Shown: positions 18,960-28,873 of the stretch, one piece after another
Layout: each line of letters opens with the position of its first letter
Numbering within the stretch: the first letter of the stretch is position 1
DNA from: Triatoma infestans
Taxonomy: Eukaryota; Arthropoda; Insecta; Hemiptera; Reduviidae
NCBI GenBank assembly: GCA_011037195.1
Contig: JAAEAF010003084.1
Coordinates: forward strand, 92,954-156,953
DNA: 64,000 bases
Direction of reading: 5' to 3'
Position numbers and translations under genes: made by a program
Notes under the pieces: model-generated
Database searches by the model: none
The model's input: the letters and a program-made list of their open reading frames with translations, nothing else
Told to the model about the DNA's origin: nothing

Positions 18960-21900
18960 CTGAAAAATTTAATAAAACATCCTTTATTGCAAAACAAATT
19001 ATTTATGAAATTATTTAAAAAAAAAAAAAAAATTCAAATTTTATTTTCTCACATTTTTTTTAACAGAAATATCAACATCCTTAAAACAGAAATGGTTAAA
19101 ATTCTTTTTTTGAAATTAATCTACATTTGGTTGAATAAACAACAAGTAACAAAACAAATATAGTTTGAATTTGATGTTTTGTCCAAAACCCCCGGACATA
19201 TTTGGGGCCAAGGTACTGAAGATTTTGTTATTTACATAAACGGCATACAGCATGTTTACAAATAAATTTGTACCTCTATCATGCATTGGTCCCAGAAAGC
19301 TGTCAGTTATTTCAAATGTGAACCAAATACTATCTAAATTTCATCAGCATTATGGAGGTTCAAGGTCAATTAGTTTTACTTCAAGGTAAATGTCAGCGTG
19401 GAAATATGTTTGCAGTAATGAGCCAAATGCTAACAAAGTGCTAGTAATATCCGGTATTTTATCCGTCGTAGTATTTCCCACAAAAAGTTTTATTATATCT
19501 TTTTATGCTGAGGGAGACAAACTCCTATACGCTTTCCAAAGGGTAAGTAGAGTAAGAGAAATTTAGAGTAGATATCCAACTGAAAAATCTGGATCTTCAA
19601 ATCCTATTAAACACTTGAGCACTTCAGGACGTTTCTTTGCAGCGTCAAATCTATCTGCAGGATTCATTTGAAACACACAATTATGCAACTAGAATAACGT
19701 TTTAGCTATTCAAGGCTTTTAGATGCGTTCATTTATTCTGCTTAAGAAGGGGGCTGACTCCTACTTTTAGCATAACCACAACTTCCTATGGAACACAGTT
19801 CAAGATAATTTTTGTACAAAAACTCAATTCGTTATGGAGTAATTGTAACAATAATTCCAAATAATCTAGACTCTGCTGAATTTTCGTTAGGTTTGTTTGT
19901 TGTATAATAAAATAATTTTTACTTTCTATTACTGACGGGGTAAGAGAAAGTATTGCAATCATGTCAAATTTTCCAATATCGAATTTTCAGCGGAAATACA
20001 CGTTTTAGTGTCCTCTGAGTCCAAAAAAGTGGTTTTTAGCAAATGGTATGTGTGTCTGTGTATGTATGTGAACAGCATAGCACAAAAACGAAAAACCGGA
20101 GAAAGTTGAAACTTGATATTCTGTTTAGATATCACTATGGGATCTGACCCTACGTTATCTGTCAAAATTCCTCAACCGGAAGTACCACTTTACTGGTTGG
20201 TTTTATTACATTTTTGCAATTATTCCAAAACGGCTCCGACGATTTTCTTCAAACTTGGTACATTAACTACATATACAAAGAGCTACAACTTTTATTTGAA
20301 ACATTTCTCTGGGAAAATTCATTTAAGGGCACTTATGGGAGAGGGGTGGGTTTAGATTTTTATCTAAAGTGCTATTTCACTTTATTTGACAATTCTATCA
20401 TCTAAATAATGTTAATTAAAATTAAATATGTTGTTGAAATGCCGAATTTGAAAAAAATCGGATAACCGGAAGTATGTTTACTTCACCACTTTGCTAAATG
20501 ATTTTTTTCACTTTTTCGCGAATTTCTTAAAAATGGCTCCAACGATTTTCTTGAAACTTCATATATAAACTAAACATACAAAGATCTATAACTTTTATTT
20601 AAAACATTTCTCTGGGAAAATTCATTTAAGGGCACTTTTTTAGGGAAGGGGTGGGGTTATATTTTTCTCTAAAGTGCTCTCATTAGTTGATTATACAAAT
20701 CTGTCATCCAAACAAAATTAATTAGAAATAAATAGATTAAAATAAATAATAAATGGCCTAAATTCTGAGTTTCAAGAAAATTAGCAAACTGGAAGTGCGC
20801 TTTTACTGAACAGTTTTTTTAGTTTTCAACGAATTTCATTAAATTTGGTACACAAACTATAAAATTTGTCAATTATAATTTTGAGGACTGGAGTAAGAGA
20901 AAGTTGTGTGAGTGTTTCACACCAGATTTTTTTCTTTAAAATTGATATAGCAATCACACACATCAGGAACTACAACTTTTTTTTGAAACATCTGTGTTAA
21001 AACTCATATTTAAGGCGACTTTCAGTGGAGGGGCGTTTTTTTTCCTCCTATAAAGGGATAATTTAGATAATACGAATATTGCATCTAAATAATATTAATT
21101 AGAATTAAATATTCTGCGTATGAAAAACTCGGTTGACCGAAACTCTGGTGTTGACTGAAGTTTTTTTTTTCAGTATTCTGCGATTTTTCCATAAAAACAC
21201 TTATTTTAATTAATTTTGTTATGCTAACTATGAATACAGAGATCTCCATCACTTTTGTTTAAAAGTTTTTTCCCGAATAAATCATTCGGGATAAGGGGAT
21301 AAATCATTCATTCATTTAAGGGGATTTTGCATGAAGGGTTAAAGTTAAGCTTTTTATTCAAAGAATTAGTTTTATTATTACGTTTCGATCCCCATCGATA
21401 TAACACTGAAGACATCTAAACGCCTAGGAAGAGTATTAGAAGTCTGAAGAAAATTTGTCAGTTATAATTATGTACACAGTAAGAGAAAGTCGTGTGAGGA
21501 TTTCACAATAGAGTTTTTTTTATGTATTAGAAAACGAAGTAAACAAGAACAAAGGGTTCGCAATTTTGAGCAAAATTTAATAAAGGGATCGCACGGGCCT
21601 TCTTTATAGTTCACTTAGTGTGAGGTTTCGTGACACTCACTTTACTTTAGAAATGTAAAGTAATAAATTTCCAGACGGATTTTAAATTAAAAGACATTAA
21701 ATAAACATTTATTTCAAATAAATTATTACTTGAATGGCACACATCCTAATTTTCCAATTCCTCTAGTAGTCTCACTTTTGAGAGATATTGTCAATGATAA
21801 TAAAGAAGTGAGATCATGGAAAAATTATTTGATTCTTGTTTGTAAATTTATTTATTTATCAATCGTTTTTATAAGTTAATTTATATAATTTGGAAAAAAT

Positions 21901-24900
21901 TAACTTAGAATTACCTTGAAATGTTAAAAAAATAGAACTTGCATTTTTATGATTTCATCGAGCAAATTGGCAAAGATTATAAAAAAAAAAAAAAAAAAAA
22001 AATTAACGACACTAAGAATTACAATTTATTTACATTTTTTAAATAATTAGCGAGAAAGAAAGCTGTGCAGAAAGAAAATGTTAAAACACCTACCAAAGTA
22101 AGTGCTTGTCAACCAAATTTTTGCCTTTAGGGATGTTTTCCAACTTACATGCACATTAAAAATGATTCCAGCACAAAAATACCATAAGCCAAATGAGAAA
22201 ATAATTATCAAGTGATTTAAAAAAGAAGAAAGGTGGGAATAAAGCAGATGTCACATATTCGTTTCTATCTATAGTCCTTGAAAATATTTTCTTAATTTCA
22301 TTGTTAAGGGATATTTATGTTTGAAATATATTTTTTAAATGAATCCTTTTAACTGGACTGCGTGCGTGTCTACACGAAATTGAAAATAATATATGTTTTG
22401 GAGTAAGAGATTGTCTTGTTTATCAGATTTATGTAGGCAAGTTGTAAAGTTCTCGGCCTAGTAGTGAAAATGAATTTTTTTTTATTTAAAAATGCATTTA
22501 TTTCTCAATATAGTCTCCCATTAGTTTAAATACATTTTGTCCAACGCTTCTCCAATAATGGATTCCGTCACTCAAGTGCGTGCGATTCTGGAAGGTCGAA
22601 ATAATTCATTTACCGCTGCTATCACTCTTATTTGACCCAAAGCGTTTTCCAGCCACCAATTTCTTAAGGTTTGGGAACAGAAGAAAGTTAGAGGGAGCCA
22701 AATCTGGAGAATAGGGACGATGTTCCAACAACTTATAATTCAAATCGTTCAATTTTTCCATTGCCAAAGCTCCTTTGTGGGCGGGTGCATTGTCCTGGTA
22801 AAAGAGGATTTTTTTTCTTTTACAAACCAGGCCTTTTCTCTCTTAATTTTTTCATCTAGCTGGTCAAGAAGATAAGCGTAGTATCCCCCATTAATTTTTT
22901 GGCCCTTTGGTAGGTAGTCAATAAAAAGAAATCCCTTTGGAATCCCAAAAAACACTAGCCATAATCTTTACATCCAATGTCATTGTCTTTGCATCTTCGG
23001 TGCACAGCCACCGACATCTACTATCTGCTTAGACTGTTTTTTGACTCAGGTGTATAGTTGTGAACCCACGTTTCATCCGTCGTAACAAATCGGCGCAGAA
23101 TATCAGTTTGATTCTTCTTAAAATGGCACAAATATTGCTGAGAAACTCTAATCCTAATTTGTTTGTGATCAGCATTTAACAAATGCAGCATCCATCTTGC
23201 ACAGCCGCATAAAACAATGTGTCTGACCAAATTCAAATTTAGTATTTACTTCAGCAACAAGGGTGCCAACATAACAAAACAGTAATTTCATTTGTAGCGT
23301 GCCATCTATGGGCTAAGCCGAGAACTTTTCACCTTGCCAAACTAAATTATTAATTAAAGGTAATCAGAAACGTAATTATAGATTTTAAAATATCTGATAT
23401 CAGTGTAATTTCTCAGATTTTCCAAACAACTACTTACCACTGACTTCAACCAGATTAGTCTTCTTCCTCTCTAATGTAATATAGAAATGACGACTATTTG
23501 ACATTCGGCCAATAACCCAATGATCAGTCTTTGTCTTTACTATATGCTCTCCTGATGTTATGCCTTCGTTCGCTAGCCTTTAAGTTTATATTCATATATT
23601 ATTTATATTGAATTGTGTAACTTCACCTGCTTTTAAGTTCACTTTATGCTATTTCAATAAAACTGCATTAATAATGATTTAATACCTTTTTTGATTTTCA
23701 TGCATTGTGACAAGTATGTTCAGGAGATCTTTCGTTATAGGTCCCTGTCCTGTGAACTTCTTTTCATTAAGTGTACTCTTCGTTGCCAAATTCAGTGAAT
23801 TAAAATAAACATACCTAAGAGAAAAATACAAATTAATATAAGAATTTTGGGGGTTAAAGGTAGTTGTGACAAGTAAACCTGGCAATTAATTTTATAAGGT
23901 AATTCTAAAAAAAACTAGTGTGAGACAAACAATACTAATTTTTTTACTGTATCTGTCATCATCTGATGAACAATTTTTCTCCTAATCCAAATTATAATTG
24001 CCTCGCGGCTAATAGTTCGCTTTTGTGCTAGCGGCTAGGTTTCGATTCTCTTGGAGACACTAATAATGTTGACCTTCCAATCCAATCCTCGGTAATATTC
24101 AGAAAGATTAGTGGTGAATTTTGTTTTTATTAGATTATGCTGTAAATAATGCCTTATGCATCTCTACATAGACAAATATATATATATATATATATACAGA
24201 CCTCCTTCACTCCAGAGTGAATCTAACGTAGTAAGGTTAATTCCGATCTAGGATTTTATATGGTGTATATGAATATGAGTATTCATCAACATAAAAAAAT
24301 TTCTCTGCCTAAACATTACTTGAGTTTTAATACAAATTATAACACTCGTTTTTCTCGTTAGTTGGTCACAAATAGCTATTACCGCCTGGAAAAATAGGAC
24401 CTTTAATTTCATAGGTCTATCACTTTTATTTAATACGTTACTTCAGAAAAAAAAATAAAATAAAAAAGTGGGTCTTATGTTAGGTCGTTGTATTATTTAG
24501 TGAACCCTTTCAATGTTATGTTCGGTGTAATGTCTGTAGTAGTTCATGCTAGAATTATTCAGATTCAAATATAAATTTCCGGAAAAACCTCTAAATCTAA
24601 CATAAAGTGTACTTTTACAGCCGTAAAAGAAAGCATACCTAGTGTCCATAGAGTCATCTGAAGTACAACAGGAAGAGACATTCTGATGTTGTTGATCTCT
24701 ATATAAGAGTATTTCTTTACAAATTTTTTCCAAACGAGGAGCTAAGAATGAATCTAAATTTCTGTAAAACTCAAGTTTCAAGATTTGATCGCCTAGAAAA
24801 AAAAAAGTGTTCATTTAAATCTACAGATAAAATATAATATTGTTTAAAATGATTATAGATAATTTTTAAAGGGTACTAACTTGGAATAAGCAATGCTATA

Positions 24901-27900
24901 GTCAATTGTTCCAATCTATATACAACCAGATGGTAGTGCCCAGGGGTCATAACTGAAGAAATATACACTTTAGGAACTTGATCAGTATAAACTTTGTCGT
25001 TTAATGTATCGGGGCCAGTCACAAATCTTTTAACAGATATATACAAATGATTACAATTCCTATAGCAAGAACGATACTAATTCATTTTTGATTTACTACC
25101 TATTAACTGAAGCTAATGAACGTGACATTGAGAGAGCAGAAATAGATTTTGTAGCCTTCAAATAAGTCGGTAATAAACTAGATACCAAATATCTATAAAC
25201 GATCTGAGTATCTTCAGCGCCTATACCACTCCTTGAATAGAAATATGTTAATAGATGAAATGTATTAATTCAACAATTTTAAAATACTTTGCTGCTTATA
25301 TAAGTGTTTTACATAATTATAAAACCTTATTATATGTAAAATATTTAATATAAAAAGGAGTATTAAACTAAACAACATACCAAATAAGTTCGTCATTGAA
25401 GAATAACATGGTGTACTCTACGAGTGAGAATTTTGCCTCTACTGAGTTAATAAAACATTGAGAATGCAAGAAGGTAGGCTTATCCAATGGGAGAAATCTT
25501 ACGCCTTGGAAAAGACCAATAATATCATTTTCCTTCATCCTCATATTTAACAGATACTTAAACATAAGATATGAAAAAATTATAAGAAACAGATAAGAAG
25601 ATCCGTACTAATCAGACAATATGTTAGGCATTACTTAATTCTTTTTTTATTGTTATTCAATAAACATTAGAATAATTTTTTTTTTTTTAGATAATTTTTT
25701 AAAGTACTAACTCGGAATAAGCGCAGATATAGTTATATATATTATGTGAATTTTTATTCACATTTTAATTCTAGCGATAATTAATTCATATTAGGCATAT
25801 ATATATTGAATAAATGCATTGAACATCATTGAAATAGGCTCTCAAAGAAAATGGTGTTTTGTATGATTTCAAAAATTTATATTCGCATACATACAAAGTT
25901 TTGTATTCATACCTATAACTCGAATAAAGAGCAAAGCAATGGAATTCTTGTATGATTTTTTTTTTTTGAAGGAAATATTAAATATAAACAAAAATTTGTT
26001 TGAATTAATGAAGGCTTCGTCACTTTCTAAGAATACATTAAATGAACAAATTATTCCGGCGATGTAGTAGGTTTGTTTTACCACTACAACGACGAATTCT
26101 ACAATATGGGACCTCCTCTCGATTAGCGTAATAATTAAAGCACTTTACTAGCCATAATAGTGAAAAGTGTGCTCTAATTATACAAGGAGTACGAAACCTT
26201 TGGGTTGGCATTGACTGGTCTAGAAACCTACTCTTGAATCTCTTATTAAGTAATGTGTTGCCAATTTTTTCAGTTAGATTTTACGTCCAGCTACTATCAA
26301 ATTATCGGGGACAAGGAGGTGAATAAACTTAAATATGCCCATGATTTTATCCATCAAAACATGCTTCATTTTATAAAATATATTTAAAAATCTCAGATGT
26401 TATCCAGCATTGCGGATCAACCGCGTATTCATCAAACATAAGTATAGTGAAGGGATTAGCTCAGTGGTTAGCTATTAGATTTTCTCTTCCTAGGAGTCGT
26501 TACAGCCACTATCCGGTGATGGACACTTCTATATGTGGTGACGCACCATATATGTTGACGCGCTTTAAATTAAAAAAACAAAAACTCAAGTATGTTCTGC
26601 GCCAACTACAAAATTTACTGATCGAATCAAATTTAGTGCGCACATGACTGGGTTTTGGATTATCATTAACAAGATTTTGTGGATTAACTCACACAGTCTA
26701 CATACTAATTATTTTAAACAGTCGCGTACAAATGTGGAACAAACATATAGATTTAAAGGTCAGAATAATTCTCAAATGAAGTTTAACATTCTAAATTCTT
26801 CATTATGTTTCAAATATATTCAATGTAGTAAAATAATGAAGTACCAACTCTGGTAAAAAACATATCTAGTTTCATCTTGAGGAAATCCGCTCCATGATTC
26901 TCAATGATTGCTTGATATGGGCCAATAAATAATTTTGAAGTTAAATACGCTTGCCTTAACATTGCTTCATAGAGAGGCAGTTGAACTTCATTCCCATGAT
27001 ATTCTGTTCCTTCTAGTGCGTCCCAACCAGTTGGCACCGTTATAGTCTACAAATAAATAAATTTGCATTAATATATCTTGCAGAACGTAAAGCAAATATT
27101 AATCACCAAATAAAAATTATGTTGATAAGCTTAACAAGCTGCATTTAACACATATAATACTAAAACAATTTCTTCTTTCTAAGTTCTACTGGAGATATGT
27201 ATTTCCATCATTCTTATATGATATGTTAGGAGTTTTAAAACAAAGGTAAGATGGCATTAGCAACGGGATTATCTAAGAAGATGAGAAACACGCAAGTAAG
27301 AAATTAAGAGTGAATCTATGTGATCCCATATCTAAAAAGATTTTAAGTTATCCTCTAAACGATTCCATTTTTTGTTTGTTTTTGTTTTATAAAAACAAAA
27401 TGTACTCTGAGAAATAACTAATTTGAATTTGTTTTATTTAAGTGTATCTAATTACCATAACAATCCAAAAATTAGCCTCAGGTTGTAAAAATAATTTTCT
27501 TGTTTTTTTTGTTTGTAGCGCTTCGCATAAATCTGTCGAAAACGTTCTAAAATAGTTATAGATTAAAATTTAATTATTGCTAAAAACACTGAAATTATAA
27601 TGTCAATCACAATATGTAGGTATAGTGCTTACTCAGTGAATTTGATTATTGCTTCACTAAGCCCTACTTCTTTCATTTTAATATCAATTGCAGTTTCTCT
27701 TGGATAAAAGTACATAATTTTCTCTTCTTCCTATAAAATATATACATATATAGTTTAGAGAAAATAATTGCCTTGTTTATAAATCATTCAGAGCTTATTG
27801 TATACAACTCTCGCAAAAAAATGTCCAAAAGCTGTAGTCTAAAAATTGTATATCTTACCTGGCCCTCATTTTGCCCTAAAATAACGTTATAGACAAAAAA

Positions 27901-27936
27901 GTTCTTCAAAGTTATGTCAGCTGTGTTTGATGTCAT
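18904..27936 (-). CDS. CCZ1: CCZ1, vacuolar fusion protein, whole locus (11 exons)
   Basis: CCZ1 pairs with MON1 to form the guanine-nucleotide exchange factor for Rab7 on late endosomes, autophagosomes and lysosomes. Eleven minus-strand exons join in consistent phase: 78+98+91+198+176+132+179+154+129+140+56 nt = 1431 nt, or 476 aa, against 482 aa in human CCZ1. Colinear landmarks are FFVYN and an acidic segment (N-terminal longin-like region), FYPRET, KEVGLSEAIIKFTETF, QPEANFWIVM, FLPLDK, FNDELIW, a FVTGPDTLN segment, TDHWVIGRMS, and the C-terminal EEVKKICEKQ...IFF. The start is the first in-frame ATG close to FFVYN; an in-frame ATG 36 codons upstream is less likely. Intron 10 is about 4.5 kb and carries a mariner remnant and an R1 repeat. 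The gene is head to head with a zinc-finger gene and convergent with NDUFAB1. Confidence 0.95.
19930..21540 (+). repeat. Unrecognised dispersed repeat (family R1), copy 2
   Basis: The longest copy. It begins GTAAGAGAAAGTATTGCAATC. Internal units recur with GGCTCCGACGATTTTCTTC at 20234 and a variant at 20534, each followed about 60 bp later by a TTTATTTGAAACATTTCTCT segment and a CATTTAAGGGCACTT segment. A further decayed unit starts near 20940 and a terminal-like TAAGAGAAAGT...GTGTGAGG lies near 21480-21510. No protein is encoded. It lies inside CCZ1 intron 10. Confidence 0.65.
22436..23338 (-). mobile_element. Internally deleted mariner transposon
   Basis: Terminal inverted repeats of about 26 bp with three mismatches: GGCAAGTTGTAAAGTTCTCG at the left end, and GGCAAGGTGAAAAGTTCTCG as the reverse complement of the right end. 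TA precedes the left end; the right flank reads AA, so the TA duplication is imperfect. At about 0.9 kb it is shorter than a full mariner (about 1.3 kb), and the N-terminal DNA-binding part of the transposase is missing. It lies in CCZ1 intron 10. Confidence 0.85.
22749..23236 (-). pseudogene. Mariner transposase fragment
   Basis: Two overlapping frames hold the catalytic half of a mariner transposase: VTTDETWVHNYTPESK, with the first catalytic Asp in the DETW motif, then after a frame break IPKGFLFIDYLPKGQKINGG and a FTRTMHPP segment. That last segment stands where HQDNAPAH carries the second Asp, and the motif is degraded. The start of the open frame is inside the protein. It is inactive. 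Confidence 0.85.
23438..23577 (-). CDS. CCZ1: CCZ1 exon 10
   Basis: 140 nt with TDHWVIGRMSNSRHFYITLE and KKTNLVEVS. It ends in phase 1 before GTAAGT. The following intron is about 4.5 kb. Confidence 0.92.
23686..23814 (-). CDS. CCZ1: CCZ1 exon 9
   Basis: 129 nt. It encodes YVYFNSLNLATKST (family: YFNHMNLAEKST) and LLNILVTMHENQK. Phase is consistent on both sides. Confidence 0.9.
24176..24196. repeat. (TA)n microsatellite
   Basis: Uninterrupted TA repeat of about 21 nt inside CCZ1 intron 8. Confidence 0.8.
24639..24792 (-). CDS. CCZ1: CCZ1 exon 8
   Basis: 154 nt after TTTCTAG. It encodes EFYRNLDSFLAPRLEKICKE and a Ser/Asp-rich segment. It ends in phase 2 at GTATGC; the open frame beyond is intron. 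Confidence 0.88.
24881..25059 (-). CDS. CCZ1: CCZ1 exon 7
   Basis: 179 nt. It encodes KRFVTGPDTLND, VPKVYIS and YHLVVYRLEQLTIALLIP. It ends in phase 1 before GTTAGT. Confidence 0.9.
25100..25231 (-). CDS. CCZ1: CCZ1 exon 6
   Basis: 132 nt starting SGIGAEDTQIVYRYLVSSLL, the counterpart of the family segment after the DQLIW motif. It ends in phase 2 before GTAGTA. Confidence 0.9.
25381..25556 (-). CDS. CCZ1: CCZ1 exon 5
   Basis: 176 nt. It contains GVRFLPLDKPTFLHSQ and ends FFNDELIW, with the Trp codon split in phase 2 before GTATGT. Confidence 0.93.
26390..26450. repeat. Fragment of hammerhead-element right flank
   Basis: TTATCCAGCATTGCGGATC matches the sequence next to the right arm of the element at 28973-29450 and, with changes, the one at 34432-34450. 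No ribozyme core remains here. Confidence 0.5.
26452..26585 (+). mobile_element. tRNA-derived SINE, copy 2 (deleted)
   Basis: It starts GGGATTAGCTCAGTGGTTAG, which is a tRNA 5' end with an intact A box. It then jumps to the body shared with 3165-3412 (CCTAGGAG, TACAGCC, ATGTTGACGC) and ends in an A-rich tail. The B-box region is deleted, so this copy is probably transcriptionally dead. It lies in CCZ1 intron 4. Confidence 0.65.
26849..27046 (-). CDS. CCZ1: CCZ1 exon 4
   Basis: 198 nt, 66 codons, phase 0 at both ends, after TTTGTAG. It contains EVQLPLYEAMLRQAYLTSKL and the LKMKLDMFFTR end. The GTTGGT donor is weak but is fixed by the phase of exon 5. Confidence 0.88.
27456..27546 (-). CDS. 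CCZ1: CCZ1 exon 3
   Basis: 91 nt. It contains TFSTDLCEALQTKKTRKLF and ends QPEANFWIVM in phase 0 before GTAATT. Confidence 0.9.
27633..27730 (-). CDS. CCZ1: CCZ1 exon 2
   Basis: 98 nt after TATAG, starting EEEKIMYFYPRET and ending in phase 2 before GTAAGC. It matches the family segment ending in the IxKFT region. Confidence 0.92.
27859..27936 (-). CDS. CCZ1: CCZ1 exon 1
   Basis: 26 codons from MTSNTADITLKNFFVYN, ending in phase 0 at CAG before GTAAGA. The DNA immediately upstream (27940-28080) is duplicated at 29124-29264. Confidence 0.88.
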
Positions 27937-27939
27937 GTC

Positions 27940-28080
27940 ATGGTCAGGGCCCTTAATTTGGGCCTTTTTCTGTAGATGCTGATTTGGAGGAATTTTTGTT
28001 GTACAATAGTAACTTTTAGTAATAGAATAATACTCCTCCCACAAAACTTAATTGTGACTTCACTTAAAGATATGAGTAAT
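27940..28080. promoter_or_regulatory. CCZ1 upstream region, source of a duplicated 141-bp segment
   Basis: This segment ends 4 bp before the CCZ1 start codon and so should contain 5' UTR and probably promoter. It is copied with about six differences in 141 bp at 29124-29264, where it forms the loop of a foldback element. I see no TATA element that I would commit to. Confidence 0.55.
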
Positions 28081-28770
28081 GCTGCCTCTTCGTTTACCTT
28101 CACTACCTGTAATGTAATTTCTAGAATTTGTACGTTAAGGTTATAATATTCAAGAATCATGAGCATTCTGATTCTAAATCAATGAATTTACCACAAAGAA
28201 GAAAGGAAAATGTACCAATTCTTAAGTTTTAATGTATTTTTACAATTTCAAATTTCGCCATATATTACATTAAATAATCTTTAGTCTTTTAATTCAAAGT
28301 GCTAGACCATACTGTATATATTGCTGCTTGTGTACAATTTACTTATAAGTTAACGAATTGAAAACATTTTATTAATTGTTTAATCTTATCCATCAGGAAT
28401 TTTGTAAGCAACTACTCGTTAGTTACATTAACTGTAAGCTTTCGATATTTACTTTGTATTAAGCGCTAAATTTGTATTTCTTCCCATTGCTACCTTCCAT
28501 CATTGGTTATATACCATCTTTGTTGTTGTTTACCATAATAAAATTTTTGTGTTCATTAGAATTTCAGATTTTCTTTAAGTAGATGTTAGTTTTTTAGTTT
28601 GATTTTATTTTAACTTGGTATATTCAGCATAGTAATGGTAAAATGGAAAGGTATTTGAAACAGATATTTTATCTTAAACCATATTTACAGTTGGTTATAA
28701 TTTCGACTCTTGTTATTAAATTAGGAGTTTTCACATGAAACATTTCCAATATTTGATGAACGTCTAAGGC
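28081..28770. promoter_or_regulatory. Probable bidirectional promoter between CCZ1 and the zinc-finger gene
   Basis: The two start codons (27936 minus and 28771 plus) are 834 bp apart and the genes diverge. The region contains no other coding signal. A shared promoter is an inference from the layout only. Confidence 0.4.
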
Positions 28771-28873
28771 ATGGATGGAAGGCAGGGAATGAAGGCTATA
28801 ATAAACGATTGGGGATCAGATGATGAAACTGCCAGTCCTAGTGTCTCCGTTAAAACATACCAAAGGAAGTTAG
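28771..28873 (+). CDS. Zinc-finger gene exon 1
   Basis: 103 nt from ATG, 34 codons plus one base, before GTCAGT. It encodes INDWGSDDETASPSVSVKTY. Phase 1 matches exon 2. It is identified by coding-like composition, the splice site and phase, so it is less secure than exon 3. Confidence 0.75.

Noticed and set aside
21360..21425. ACGTTTCGATCCCCATCGAT as another hammerhead
   Set aside because: The GAAACGT half is present on the minus strand, but no CTGANGA box sits at the right distance, so it is not called as a motif.
24001..24055. tRNA-like segment with TAGGTTTCGATTCTC
   Set aside because: Only a weak B box; no acceptor stem pairing or A box of acceptable quality.
26810..27037. 75-codon minus-strand frame taken as a whole gene
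   Set aside because: It is CCZ1 exon 4 plus intron sequence. The same applies to the minus-strand frames at 24497-24814, 25368-25565, 23679-23885 and 27784-28044.
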